From positions 1-64,000 of the forward strand of contig JAJRVM010000074.1 of NCBI GenBank assembly GCA_024277285.1: a DNA stretch of 64,000 nt. Reading direction: 5' to 3'. A model generated the notes under the pieces. That model saw only the letters and a program-made list of their open reading frames with translations. It did not search any database and was not told the DNA's origin. This document shows, piece by piece, positions 1-8,996 of the stretch. The stretch comes from Planctomycetota bacterium (GTDB lineage: Bacteria; Planctomycetota; Planctomycetia; Pirellulales; Pirellulaceae). A program made the translations under genes and the position numbers. Every line of letters begins with the position of its first letter. Positions within the stretch are counted from its first letter, which is position 1.

Positions 1-276
1 CACGCAGTGGGGCGGAAGAAGCCGAACGCGTTTGGCTTGTACGATATGCACGGGAATGTATGGGAATGGTGTGCGGATCGTTGGCACGGTAATTACGATG
101 GTGCACCGGCGGATGGTTCGGCGTGGGAGACTGGTAATGCCCCGCACCGCGTGCATCGCGGCGGCAGCTGGCTCAACCGCGCGAGGGGCTGCCGGTCGGC
201 GTCACGTGCCTACTACTCGCCCGGCGATCGCCTCATCATCCTCGGCTTCCGTGTGGCCGTAGTTCCGGCGGATTGA
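1..276 (+). CDS. Formylglycine-generating enzyme (FGE/SUMF1-like) domain, C-terminal fragment cut by window edge
   Basis: The reading frame is open from base 1 and ends at TGA 274-276, so only the last 91 residues are visible. They contain the family's C-terminal signature: [15 protein letters not shown], then HRVHRGGSW, an arginine-rich stretch and the closing GFRVA. FGE-type proteins oxidise the active-site Cys of sulfatases to formylglycine, and many planctomycete members have other or unknown targets. A Cys-type sulfatase lies at the other end of the window, but no functional link is shown. The active-site cysteines of true FGE cannot be fully judged because the rest of the protein lies upstream. 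It could equally be a SUMF1 domain fused to a kinase or another partner. Confidence 0.85.
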   Translation, partial: HAVGRKKPNAFGLYDMHGNVWEWCADRWHGNYDGAPADGSAWETGNAPHRVHRGGSWLNRARGCRSASRAYYSPGDRLIILGFRVAVVPAD

Positions 277-338
277 GGCAGCGAGTGTGCCATCAGGCAA
301 GGGGGGGCTATTTCCTGAATAACCGGACGGAACCATTG

Positions 339-368
339 CAATTCACAAGCTCGCGTGAGCTCGAATTG
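339..368. terminator. Imperfect stem-loop between convergent genes
   Basis: CAATTC (339-344) pairs with GAATTG (363-368) around an inner GCTC/GAGC stem. It lies 63 bases after the FGE stop, in the gap before the convergent YbjN-like gene. There is no T tract, so a role in termination is only inferred. Confidence 0.25.
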
Positions 369-463
369 CCTTGAACCAGCGTCGGGCTGTGGCACACGAT
401 GCCACGGAACACTTTTGCCGAATGAAGTTGATCGTGCATTGACGACAATATGACGGTGGATCG

Positions 464-488
464 CCCTCACCATTTTGTGCGGTGAGGG
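464..488. terminator. Perfect 8-bp stem-loop between convergent genes
   Basis: CCCTCACC (464-471) and GGTGAGGG (481-488) form a perfect 8-bp stem with a 9-base loop. It lies 64 bases beyond the 3' end of the minus-strand YbjN-like gene and faces the plus-strand FGE gene. Without a T tract it is at best a weak bidirectional terminator. Confidence 0.35.
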
Positions 489-551
489 AAGGAGTTTATC
501 GGGCCAGCAACAAAACCATCCGACCGTCTGGTGCATCGTTCAGAGCGTCCA

Positions 552-1043
552 TCAATCCGATCCGATTATGTCGTCCGGGTCTTGGCTTGCAACAGCGCCC
601 TTCGTCACTCGGACGTACACTTTGTAGTTATTGACTATCGTGAACGGCGTAACACCGCCGTCGTAAAGAAACTGGTAGTCGCACCACAGCGTCATTGGCG
701 TTTTCATCGCGAATCGAACAATGATAAGGTCGTCATTCAGCTTATTTACGAGCTGCAACTTTTTAAGTTCTGAGACACTCGACTTCAGCCCCCAAGCGGA
801 AAAGAACGTGATCAGGTTTCTCTTCTTGTCGATTCTGAGAAAGATTTTCATGCCTTCATCGACGACTAGCAAGTCTCCGTCTTTGTCGATCTCACACTTG
901 ATAAACGCGGCATCGAATAGTTCCTTTATTTTCTGAACATTAACGTCGTCTTCGTCGATTAGGTCCGCCGCCATCGAAGGACGTGCACCGTAAGTAACGA
1001 AAAGACCGCACAGTAACAGTACCCAAATATAACGTTGTTTCAT
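552..1043 (-). CDS. Secreted YbjN-fold-like protein, function unknown
   Basis: The product is 163 residues. The ATG at 1043 is preferred over upstream starts because AAAGGAGAG lies about 7 bases before it and the resulting N-terminus (MKQRYIWVLLLCGLFVTYG) is a clear signal peptide ending near Ala-Asp. The mature part, with phrases such as FDAAFIKCEIDKDGDLLV and WCDYQFLYDGG, resembles the YbjN/type III chaperone-like fold: alternating strands, a central helix and an acidic tail. That assignment rests on pattern memory, not alignment. The gene stands alone, convergent with the FGE fragment and followed upstream by another small secreted protein on the same strand (1448-1879). Confidence 0.6.
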   Translation of the reverse strand: MKQRYIWVLLLCGLFVTYGARPSMAADLIDEDDVNVQKIKELFDAAFIKCEIDKDGDLLVVDEGMKIFLRIDKKRNLITFFSAWGLKSSVSELKKLQLVNKLNDDLIIVRFAMKTPMTLWCDYQFLYDGGVTPFTIVNNYKVYVRVTKGAVASQDPDDIIGSD

Positions 1044-1447
1044 GACAACTCTCCTTTGATCGGTTCGCGGGTTACACATCTGATCGGTTTGTATTGGCGA
1101 AGAATCCTCCTTTCGGTCCGCCGGAGTTGCAAGTATCCTGAAGTGGCCGTGACTAGCTGGCCTACACACGAGGTTGTTTACGATTTGGTCGATTCAGAGC
1201 CGAGTGGCCCACGGGCCACACAAAGGCTCATCGCACTCGGAAGCTCACCGTTGCCATCGCGCTGATAGGTTCAGTGCGTTTTGCGTCAAGCAACAGATGA
1301 AACACTCGCCTTAACTCACAATGTCGCTTCGGCGACCGTGTTCGCTATCTCACGCCACGGCCAGCAATCGGCTGGCTCACGAATCGGATGTTGGCGTGAC
1401 ATCTCCCAGCACACGCGTCGCACCTGATGCCATCAGACACCAAGCGG
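1044..1447. other. Gap between two minus-strand secreted-protein genes
   Basis: No coding pattern or strong repeat was found. It should contain the promoter of the YbjN-like gene. Confidence 0.5.
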
Positions 1448-1879
1448 CTAGTGATGGTACCGATAGAGGTCGAGTAGCCTTCCGCCACGATCGAACTCGA
1501 ACTTGTACGGACGCCCTTTGTGACGACAAGTATTCTTGTTAGCGCTGACGCGATAGAAATCCACATTGTACGTTTTCGCGGTATACTCATCGTCTCCGCC
1601 GATACGGTCGAAACGAATTTCGATCGCATCCGCGTCGTGATAGCTGTGCCAATGCCAGCCGCCGTTCGGGTGCCAGTGCGTGTGCGGTTTCCAATCGCTC
1701 CAGGTACCGTTCATTCTTGCGCGCAATTGATAATTCAACTTGATTCCGGTCTTGTTGTAGATAGTGACGACGCTCAAGTATCCTTCATCGGCGTGAAGAT
1801 TATCCGTCGCGCAACACGTGACCAATCCGGCCACGACCAGGCCACTAATAAAGGATTGACATTTGAGCAAGTGTGACAT
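1448..1879 (-). CDS. Small secreted protein of unknown function
   Basis: The product is 143 residues and starts at ATG 1879 after a GAGGAGAA ribosome-binding site about 9 bases upstream. Residues 1-30 look like a signal peptide, with Cys-Cys at 22-23 near the cleavage region, so a lipoprotein is possible but no clean lipobox is seen. The mature part is rich in Trp, His and Tyr (WSDWKPHTHWHPNGGWHWH) and then strongly basic, ending in YRYHH. The histidine/tryptophan cluster could bind metal or surfaces, but this is a guess. I do not recognise the family. Confidence 0.6.
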   Translation of the reverse strand: MSHLLKCQSFISGLVVAGLVTCCATDNLHADEGYLSVVTIYNKTGIKLNYQLRARMNGTWSDWKPHTHWHPNGGWHWHSYHDADAIEIRFDRIGGDDEYTAKTYNVDFYRVSANKNTCRHKGRPYKFEFDRGGRLLDLYRYHH

Positions 1880-2841
1880 GACTCTGTTCTCCTCGAAACC
1901 GTTTTACAAGATGTCGTACAACATGTGTATTGCTTCCTGCCTACGAGTTTCTTCCATGCGAAAACAAGCCCGCTGGTTACTAGTCCAACAAACTCCTTCT
2001 CCCAACCGCGTGAGGCGGTTGCGGTCGCCCCATACGTACAGCGCGTATCAAGGCCAGTGACCTGGCGTGTTTTGCGGGAATGTGAACGCTTTGCGACGCC
2101 TTCACCAGTCGTCGCGGTCGTGCCCCAACTAACCAAGTGGCATGTCGGCCAAGAATGGTTCAATATTTGGTAAATTTGGCCTGGTTTTCTGTGGGGACTC
2201 AACACGGGCACCATGTAGCGTCAACTAGCGCCCACCGCAGCGACAATCGCAAGGCGGGCATTTTGTTCAATCGCTGGCCAGTCGCACCTTCCAGAGCGCG
2301 CAGGTCAACCACAAGTCTTGCTTCGTGATGAGCGCTGGTCCGTGTTCCGTCAGCGATTTCTATTCAAGACATGCAGTTCATCCCCCAAACTCCACCAACA
2401 GCAACCGACGAACCGGGGTCTTATCTGCAATTGGCCTTATTGCCAAGAAACCGCACAATTCCCCACATTTCCCGAACCAATAACGGCCGAGACGAGGCTT
2501 GTGCTAGTATGGCCGGTCAACTCGTTACAGCAGGCAACCAATGCCGGGCTTTTTTGACACCGTCTTGCAACCGCAGGGCTTCTTTCAGAAGTAGAGGCGG
2601 TTGCTGTACGATGGATACGCCATCCTGGCGGTCGTACACCGCGTGCTCATGCCCCCGGCCGTTGAATGCCACGACAACCGATCGCGAAGCATACCATGAA
2701 TCCGCCGGTCGGAGGAAAAGGGCAGAACCTGTGCGCACAGAAGGCATTTGAGACGACGTCAATTGAGTTAGCCCGCTGATTCGCGGATGGATCGCCCGGG
2801 ATCCAGAGCTTCGCGAGCCTGACCTTGAGAAAGGGAATCAC
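1880..2841. other. 962-bp gap with no supported gene
   Basis: Short frames in all phases lack ribosome-binding sites and family features. A small hairpin with AACCGC/GCGGTT arms sits near 2004-2020. The segment just before 2842 holds the promoter of the WD40 gene. A minus-strand frame at 2517-2762 could be a gene remnant, but nothing in it is recognisable. Confidence 0.5.
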
Positions 2842-4098
2842 ATGCTGAAAACGAACCGTTCGTCAATGAAGTTCACTCACGGCGTTTTTCCCTTGATCCT
2901 GATCCTGTGTATCGGTGCCCTTACGCTCCACCTGAACGGCAATTCGCTACTCGCTGAGGAGCCGGTTCCGAAACTCAAGCTCACCTTGCCGGTGCCAACG
3001 GCCCAGCAACAACAGGCGGAAAACAATGATGCCGTGGTGGTTGCTCGGCTCAGTCCTGCCGGCCGATATCTGGCGCTGGGGATGCATAGTGGAAGCTTGG
3101 TGGTATTCGACCTGCACCAGGGACGGCTGATTTTTGCTCGCAAAACGCACGCAAAGCCCCTTAAGCTGCTCGATTTTGCCCAGGATGATCGCTATCTGCT
3201 CACCGGGGCTGATGACCTGGAAGTTCACTGCTGGGACGTGCCGGCAGGCAGAATGCGAGTCAAGTTCCAGGGTGCACCGCTACGCATGCTGTACGATATT
3301 TCGCTTGCGCCCGATTCGCACTACGCTGCTGCTCGCGGTTTCGATGGCTTTGGCGTCCTTTGGGACTTACGCAACAACAAGAAGGTAACCGACCTCTTCT
3401 CCTACATGTTTGCCTTCGATCCGAACAACCGGTTCCTGGTAACGGCCCCGCGTCGTCGACCGGGAGCCGAGTTGCTCCAATTTGCGCGTATCTCGAAACC
3501 AATCGTGGTCCTGCAGGATCAGTCCATAAACGGCCTGGCCGTCGCTCCAAACGGTGGAACCATCGCGTTGGCGATCGCTACATGGGATGAACCTGGCGAA
3601 GTCGTTCTGATGGATACTGGTTCCGGGCGCGAGTTGCGGCGATTGACGTTGCCAGTGGACAGCGAAAAAAAGAACATTGCTGTGACCGCACTCTGTTTTT
3701 CACCCGACAACACGCAGTTATTGATCGGTCGCGGCAATGGAGACATCCGGTGTCTTAGCGTGGTGTCAGGCCAGGCCACAAACAGGTACCGGTTCCTGGG
3801 TTCCGTCACTGTTGGTCATGTCGAGTTTGTGGGACCAGACGGCCAGTACATTGTCGCGAGTGGCTGGAGCAACGGCCCCGGAATGGAAACCGAAATGGAA
3901 ACACGATGCTGGAAACATGGTGGCGCGGAGCCGATCTGGGTCAAGCCAAACGCCGTGTCGTTTGGACCCGATGGTCGTCTGGTCGCACGCGTCACATCTA
4001 GCGGGGATCTGGAACTTATGCGCGGATCGAACGGCCACCGGCTGATGAAGTTGCGTGGTTACGAACAGGGAACGCGGTGGCTCGAGATAGACGACTAG
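2842..4098 (+). CDS. Secreted WD40-repeat protein
   Basis: The product is 418 residues. The start at ATG 2842 follows AGAAAGGGAAT. Residues 9-38 form a signal peptide (KFTHGVFPLILILCIGALTL then an LLAEE cleavage zone). The rest consists of WD40/YVTN-like blades with recurrent patterns such as LSPAGRYLALGMHSGSLVVFDL, DDRYLLTGADDLEVHCWDV and FSPDNTQLLIGRGNGDIRC, enough for about seven blades. Such propellers act as protein-binding platforms outside the cytoplasm. No enzymatic domain is fused, and the neighbours suggest no pathway. The gene is monocistronic and ends in TAG, showing that TAG is an ordinary stop codon here. Confidence 0.8.
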   Translation: MLKTNRSSMKFTHGVFPLILILCIGALTLHLNGNSLLAEEPVPKLKLTLPVPTAQQQQAENNDAVVVARLSPAGRYLALGMHSGSLVVFDLHQGRLIFARKTHAKPLKLLDFAQDDRYLLTGADDLEVHCWDVPAGRMRVKFQGAPLRMLYDISLAPDSHYAAARGFDGFGVLWDLRNNKKVTDLFSYMFAFDPNNRFLVTAPRRRPGAELLQFARISKPIVVLQDQSINGLAVAPNGGTIALAIATWDEPGEVVLMDTGSGRELRRLTLPVDSEKKNIAVTALCFSPDNTQLLIGRGNGDIRCLSVVSGQATNRYRFLGSVTVGHVEFVGPDGQYIVASGWSNGPGMETEMETRCWKHGGAEPIWVKPNAVSFGPDGRLVARVTSSGDLELMRGSNGHRLMKLRGYEQGTRWLEIDD

Positions 4099-4229
4099 CG
4101 TTCACCCTCTTCCTGACTTCAAACGCAATGCGGCGACGCCAAACAAGAACGGAACCGACTGTTCCATTGCCAAGCACTGATTTCTTGACACATCAAGCCC
4201 GCGTCATTGATCACCGGCAGCCACCCGAC

Positions 4230-4457
4230 TCAGCGGGGCCGATGAGGTGGTGCGTCGCACGATTCAAGCAGCCGGTTAGCCCGTTCCAGCAACGAATCTT
4301 CCAGACCAGGGACCAGCTCCGGTTGCGAAGGATCGTCGGCCTTGAAGCGCGCTGCGCAATGTTTGCAGCAGACGCTCCGTCCCATGTACTCGACGCGGAT
4401 TTGCAGACGTCGCCCACAGGTTGGACAATCTCGAAGAAAAAAAGTGGCGCGCGACAT
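4230..4457 (-). CDS. Small zinc-ribbon protein (planctomycete type)
   Basis: The product is 75 residues. The ATG at 4457 is chosen over an upstream one because AGGTAGGAGA precedes it and the protein then opens MSRATFFLRDCPTCGRRL. CPTC (11-14) and CCKHC (about 29-33) make a compact zinc ribbon, followed by an acidic helical tail. Short proteins with this layout are common in planctomycetes, where their role is unknown. DNA, RNA or protein binding is possible. Confidence 0.65.
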   Translation of the reverse strand: MSRATFFLRDCPTCGRRLQIRVEYMGRSVCCKHCAARFKADDPSQPELVPGLEDSLLERANRLLESCDAPPHRPR

Positions 4458-4889
4458 GCTTGGGTCTCCTACCTCTTGGTTGCCACCGATGCGATGTGTT
4501 TCCAGAACGCACAGTCTAGTGGAAACGGTCCGCAATTTCAACCGTTGCCACGAGATTCCGCGCCTTACATCCCGCTTAGCGGTGCTTTACGCCCCCTTAC
4601 CGACCGCAAACTCGCCTGACACCGAATGAAAAACCGCGCTGAACCGGAAATTGGGGCTATCCGGCAATTCTGTAAAAACAGGGAGTTTACGACGACCCTG
4701 AACAGATTCCCGAATGCTGGGTCGCCAGAGGCAAAGGCACTCGATCTGCCCCCACGTCTCGGCCGATACTGGAAGAAGGCGCGCGGCCGGCTGAGACGTG
4801 GCCCCCAAGCGGGCCTGCGACCTCGATTCTCGGCCAACGACGCCGAATCAAAAGGTGGCCAACGACACAAAGCCCTGCAAAGGTCAACG
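4458..4889. other. Divergent intergenic region
   Basis: It separates the minus-strand zinc-ribbon gene from the plus-strand secreted protein and must carry both promoters. The plus frame is open from 4626, but its translation there is basic and unlike the gene proper, so the start at 4890 is preferred. A 226-codon minus-strand frame (4565-5245) runs antisense to a gene with a signal peptide and is judged a shadow. Confidence 0.45.
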
Positions 4890-5552
4890 ATGATCGCGAC
4901 AAGCCAATCAACTCGCTGTGCCCATTCAATGCGTCTTGCGCTATACGCGGCCGGATCAATGGTAGTACTGCTTGCGCTCGCATCCGGATCACCGGCGTTT
5001 CCGCTGGAGACGCAGAAGCGGCCGTCGCTGAAACAGGTTAGCGGTATCACGCAAGTGGCGTTGAGCAAACGCGACGGATACCAAGAAGGTGATCTGCTTA
5101 CCCAAAAGGATGTCACGCGTGTCCTCAAGGCCTTGGCCGCAGCGGGTTGGACGCCTGCCGACCGGAAGAAACTATTGGCCGATACTCTGCCCACAGATGC
5201 CGCGCTGGTCCGCATCCTGAGTACCCGGCGTGGAATCAAATTCATGCGTCAAGTGAGTGGCTACGAACGGATCTACGACCGCATGGACCGAGTGAGCAGG
5301 GTGCGCGGTGGCCAACGCATGCTGACCGATATCGCCAAGCTCCCCGACGGCCAGAAACTGGCGAAGCTGAAGCGGCCTCATGGTGTGCCCGGTTTCCTCG
5401 ACCTGCTGCCGAAGACCTCGTCAGGCAAAGTGCGGTCGATCAAGGACTACACTCAGCTGACCGGTCGCATCTACACCCAACGGCACCTGCTCGAACGCCT
5501 GGAAACAAGCTACCGCAGCGCGCACAAAGTACCGCACCCATCCGCCAGGTAG
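4890..5552 (+). CDS. Secreted protein of unknown function
   Basis: The product is 220 residues from ATG 4890, which has AAAGG 7 bases upstream. An alternative ATG at 4929 would begin exactly at the signal peptide (MRLALYAAGSMVVLLALASG). The mature part contains KLLADTLPTDAALVRILSTRRG and QVSGYERIYDRMDRVSR, and is helical, charged and free of cysteine. A run of Lys/Arg near LAKLKRPHGVPGFLDLLPK may bind a polyanion. The family is not recognised and the gene stands alone. Confidence 0.6.
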   Translation: MIATSQSTRCAHSMRLALYAAGSMVVLLALASGSPAFPLETQKRPSLKQVSGITQVALSKRDGYQEGDLLTQKDVTRVLKALAAAGWTPADRKKLLADTLPTDAALVRILSTRRGIKFMRQVSGYERIYDRMDRVSRVRGGQRMLTDIAKLPDGQKLAKLKRPHGVPGFLDLLPKTSSGKVRSIKDYTQLTGRIYTQRHLLERLETSYRSAHKVPHPSAR

Positions 5553-5669
5553 TACGTCGGACATTCGCTCCGAGCGTCAAGGGCGTGCCCCTCCTCGGAA
5601 TTGGAGTAGCGGAGTGATGCTTTGGCTGAGCCCTTGGCGGGCCCAGCTACCCGTTGCGTATTTTGCCGC

Positions 5670-6419
5670 CTACTTGGTCCGTGCAACAGACTCGATGATC
5701 ACGGCTTGTACTGGAGTCTTAGCCATTTCGCCCTGGTCATGTACGGTTACTTGCGCGATCTTGTCGATCACATCCATCCCTTCGATCACTTCACCGAAGA
5801 CACAGTAGCCGTTCATATCGTCCGCTAGCTGATAGTCGAGGCCAGGATTGTCAACCAAGTTGATGAAGAACTGGGACGTGGCGCTATTCGCATAACCTGG
5901 GTGTCGCGCCATCGCAATCGCCCCTCGCTTGTTCGACAACCCATTGTTCGCCTCACATGGGATCGGTGGTTGCGTCTGCTTTTCTTGCAAGCCGACGGCG
6001 TACCCCCCCGCTGCGATCATGTACCCGTTATCCACATAGTGGAATACCGTTTGATCGTAGAATCGAGTTTCCACGTAGTTGTACAGGAAGTTTGCGACAG
6101 TTCGAGGCGCTTTTTCCCAGTTCAAACGCACGCGGATCGTGCCTAGATTTGTCTTGATCAGCACCTCAGGATGAAGCTCTTCTTCCGATCGAGCCGGCGA
6201 CTGAAACTCGCCATTAGTGGCCACGAGCGTCACGGGTTCATCACGCTTGTGGTGACTTGACGAGCCATGTTGTGTCGTGGCATTGGAAGCGTTGGGGATA
6301 CTGGTGGTCGGTACATCGCCCCCACCACCACAGCCGACTAGGACCTGCAATGTACTGGCCATGATGGCGATAGTAAACCATCTGGCCAACCAGGAAACTG
6401 AACACGAATACGTACGCAT
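5670..6419 (-). CDS. Cyclophilin-type peptidyl-prolyl isomerase, lipoprotein
   Basis: The product is 249 residues. The ATG at 6419 has GGGAGG 8 bases upstream. Residues 1-29 form a lipoprotein leader ending in LVGC, with Cys30 as the lipidated residue, followed by a glycine- and Ser/Thr-rich linker. The cyclophilin domain covers about 85-245, with TNLGTIRVRL, TVANFL, SATSQFFINL and CVFGEVIEGMDVIDKI in order. It would fold or chaperone proteins outside the cytoplasmic membrane. The normally invariant FHR active-site motif reads FHYV (126-129), so the catalytic Arg is Tyr, and the usual QGG segment is AAGG. Isomerase activity may be low or lost. The gene is isolated. Confidence 0.9.
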   Translation of the reverse strand: MRTYSCSVSWLARWFTIAIMASTLQVLVGCGGGGDVPTTSIPNASNATTQHGSSSHHKRDEPVTLVATNGEFQSPARSEEELHPEVLIKTNLGTIRVRLNWEKAPRTVANFLYNYVETRFYDQTVFHYVDNGYMIAAGGYAVGLQEKQTQPPIPCEANNGLSNKRGAIAMARHPGYANSATSQFFINLVDNPGLDYQLADDMNGYCVFGEVIEGMDVIDKIAQVTVHDQGEMAKTPVQAVIIESVARTK

Positions 6420-6710
6420 GAAAGTGCCTCCCTGCATGTTTTGCGACGCGAACCGCATGGTTATCCAACCAAGCCGCCACCAAGTCCCTGCCTGGGATCT
6501 CCGTTAAGCGGCCGGTTATCATCGGCTTTCCACCGATTTAATGCAACACGGCTTTTGAGTTCACGACCGTCAAAATTATGAACAGCGTCGACGCCCCCCG
6601 GGAGCGGGCACGCATGACGGGCCGGTACTCTAGAGAAACCAGGTTAATGCGGCAAACCATCTGCGGGCGTTGATCGTTAACTGGCCCCCTCACCCTCGGG
6701 AAGTACGAAG

Positions 6711-6915
6711 GACGAAATACCCAATAACGAATGAATGACGAAGCGCGAATGACAAAAGTGCTGGTTTCGCTGGTAGTTGCGCGTATGCTTCATGCGGATT
6801 TAGACGTTGTTTCGTCACTGGACGTTGCACATTCGTCGTTCTTTTCAGGAAGGACTAAATGAAACAAGAACCGGAAGAAAAGGCTTTTCAGTCAAGATCA
6901 GACTCACATCACTCC
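6711..6915 (+). repeat. Dispersed repeat family A, copy 1
   Basis: It starts GACGAAATACCCAATRACGA and ends near the ACATCACTCC segment. The same order of motifs occurs at 19381-19595: GACGAATGAATGA, GCGCATGCTTCATRCGGATT, CATTCGTCGTTCTTTYC, then GAAACAARAACCGGAAG. The AT-rich first 45 bases recur inverted at 20190-20240. There is no open frame shared between the copies, so this looks like a non-coding repeat. Confidence 0.75.
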
Positions 6916-7013
6916 AGGGTTAGCCTGTCAAACTGCTTCACCTGCCTGGCGCAATGCATCGCGCGGGGACGATGACAGCGCAGTGTCACATGCCGGTGCG
7001 CGGTGACGCCTTC

Positions 7014-7237
7014 GGCCTGAAAGGCCGATGCTATGGAAGCCCAGGTCGCAGCAAGCCGAAGGCGTGCGGAGGCCTGGGTTGCGGACAACAAGACAACATG
7101 AGGCCTGAAAGGCCGCGTACAGGAAACGAATCGGTAACAGCTGACCCCTGTGTCGGCCCGCTGGGCCTTTACGGGTTGTTTCTGAGCGTTACCGGAGCCT
7201 TACGACTCCGGCAAAGGCTGTATCGGCCCTCCGGGCC
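7014..7237. repeat. Cluster of four REP-like hairpins
   Basis: Four 13-bp palindromic cores with 3-base loops lie at 7014-7026, 7102-7114, 7155-7167 and 7225-7237. Their pattern is GGCCY-NNN-RGGCC, often extended by TC/GA. The first is followed by GATGCTATGGAAGCC, the same downstream tail found at 57111-57145 and, inverted, at 25093-25124. They resemble repetitive extragenic palindromes. No RAYT transposase gene is present in the window. Confidence 0.7.
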
Positions 7238-7311
7238 GAAACGTATGACAACTGCGGCACGCTCGGCCGTGGGGTATTTGGTAGGACGGCGACTAGCCGG
7301 TTACACTACTT

Positions 7312-7336
7312 CCCCTGCCTGGCGAGCAGGCAGGGG
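7312..7336. terminator. Strong 10-bp stem-loop past the oxidoreductase gene
   Basis: CCCCTGCCTG (7312-7321) pairs perfectly with CAGGCAGGGG (7327-7336) around a 5-base loop. CACTAC and GTAGTG further out extend the pairing. It lies 34 bases past the minus-strand stop at 7370, so it fits a transcript 3' end, though no T tract follows on that strand. Confidence 0.45.
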
Positions 7337-7369
7337 GGGCGTCTGACGTAGTGCATTGCGTCTGGGCCG

Positions 7370-8728
7370 CTATACACTCTCGGGCGTCGGGTGTTTCCAT
7401 GGACCGCGATACTCGCGTGCCAGGCGCTGATTGGCTTGATCATCACCGACTATGCGGCCGGCCACCGGGTCCCACTGGAAGCTGCGCCCCAACTCCATCG
7501 ACAGGTTGGCAAGGATACAGCAAGCGGACGAGATATATCCTTGTTCGATATCGGCCACCGGCCGTTTACCGTCGCGTCGTGCCTGCAAGAAATTCTTCAT
7601 GTGCCGCCGTGTTGCGGGAGCCGCAAAGAGTTCCGTCTCCTTATGTTCCAGGTCCTCCGGGTATTCTTCACGCTCGTCAAGGTACTCGGCATGCACCGGC
7701 GTACCGTTACCACGGTACGGAATGAAATCGTAAGACCGCACACTCAGCTTCAGCGTTCCCTTATCGCCATAGATCGTCGCGCCCCAGGGATACTTGGGAT
7801 CGGGGTTCTCGCCCCAGTTGCGTTGGTTCCAGACGATCTGCAGCTTACCAAAATCGAACAATGCCGTTTGCGTATCGTGCGTGTTGATATTCGTGTCCGG
7901 TTTGCGCATCAAAATGCCACCGGACGCGGAAATATGCTTGGGCCATCCGAGTTCCAGGATATGGCGTACCGAGTCGAAGAAATGAACGCATAGGTCGCCA
8001 GTCTGCCCGTTACTGAATTCGCGTGCCGCGCGCCACCTGCGTGGGTGGATTCCCGGATTGTAATCGCGCCACGTCGCCGGACCGACGTAAGTCTCCCAGT
8101 CCAACGACTCAGGTGGTGCCACATTCGGCGGATAGTCTTTGGGAGATCCGTAGTAACTATGCACATCGACGAAAGCAATTCGCCCTAGCTTGCCTGTGCG
8201 GATAAACCGATCGCGTGCTTCCAGAATATGAGGAGTACTGCGGCGTTGCAAACCAACCTGCACAGTGGTCTTGTATTTGCGTGCCGCCGCAACCATCGCC
8301 TGGCCTTCGATCACATCCCAACTGATCGGCTTTTGCACGTAGACATCCGCTCCCGCTTTGCATGCCTCGATCATGGGCAAGCAATGCCAGTGGTCGGGAG
8401 TGCCGATCAAGACAACGTCGGCGCGTTGCTCGGCCAGCAGTTTGCGGTAATCGCCGTAGGTCGGAGGCGTTTTCTTGGACGGCTGTCGCTGCGCCACCAA
8501 TTTGGCCGCAGCGGCCACCATGTTGCTGTCAACGTCACACAATCCAACCACTTCGACTGGCGCCACTTGCATCAAATGAAACAGGTCCGTTTTGCCGTAC
8601 CAGCCAGTACCGATCAATGCCACTCGCAACGTCGCGTCGTCGGCTCCCGCAAAAAGGTTTGTCGGAACCGCCGCCAGCGCCACTGCACTACCGACCCCCG
8701 CCTGTAAGAATTCTCGTCGCTTCATCAT
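7370..8728 (-). CDS. Gfo/Idh/MocA family oxidoreductase with Tat leader
   Basis: The product is 452 residues. The start at ATG 8728 has AAGGAGAGGG upstream, and longer frames lack a site. A twin-arginine leader (KRREFLQAG, then a hydrophobic stretch ending near FAGA) directs export. The NAD(P)-binding Rossmann motif VALIGTGWYG follows at about 37-46, then GTPDHWH and the VQKPISWD segment, where many relatives have EKP. The C-terminal half is the family's mixed sheet domain with PGIHPRRWR. Export with a bound cofactor is typical of planctomycete members, which act on sugars or cyclitols. The substrate cannot be told. The gene is monocistronic. Confidence 0.88.
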   Translation of the reverse strand: MMKRREFLQAGVGSAVALAAVPTNLFAGADDATLRVALIGTGWYGKTDLFHLMQVAPVEVVGLCDVDSNMVAAAAKLVAQRQPSKKTPPTYGDYRKLLAEQRADVVLIGTPDHWHCLPMIEACKAGADVYVQKPISWDVIEGQAMVAAARKYKTTVQVGLQRRSTPHILEARDRFIRTGKLGRIAFVDVHSYYGSPKDYPPNVAPPESLDWETYVGPATWRDYNPGIHPRRWRAAREFSNGQTGDLCVHFFDSVRHILELGWPKHISASGGILMRKPDTNINTHDTQTALFDFGKLQIVWNQRNWGENPDPKYPWGATIYGDKGTLKLSVRSYDFIPYRGNGTPVHAEYLDEREEYPEDLEHKETELFAAPATRRHMKNFLQARRDGKRPVADIEQGYISSACCILANLSMELGRSFQWDPVAGRIVGDDQANQRLAREYRGPWKHPTPESV

Positions 8729-8996
8729 GCGAAGACCCTCTCCTTGTAGCATTCCGACCACCGATGGCCATGGCCCCAAATACGTATTTTCCTCGTTCGG
8801 CGCTGCGCGTCCGACACGGCACTCCAGTTTACGCCGCCAAGTCGAGTGGATCAATCAGCGCCGCCGTTGGCAGATCAAGTAACGCCTGACCAAGGCGAAC
8901 CGATCCAGCAAGAGCAACAAAATAGTGTGGACGCAGTGTGAAACGACACTCCGTGTCGTTTAACGGCACGCAGTGCCGCAGCGCCGACGAGCTCCC

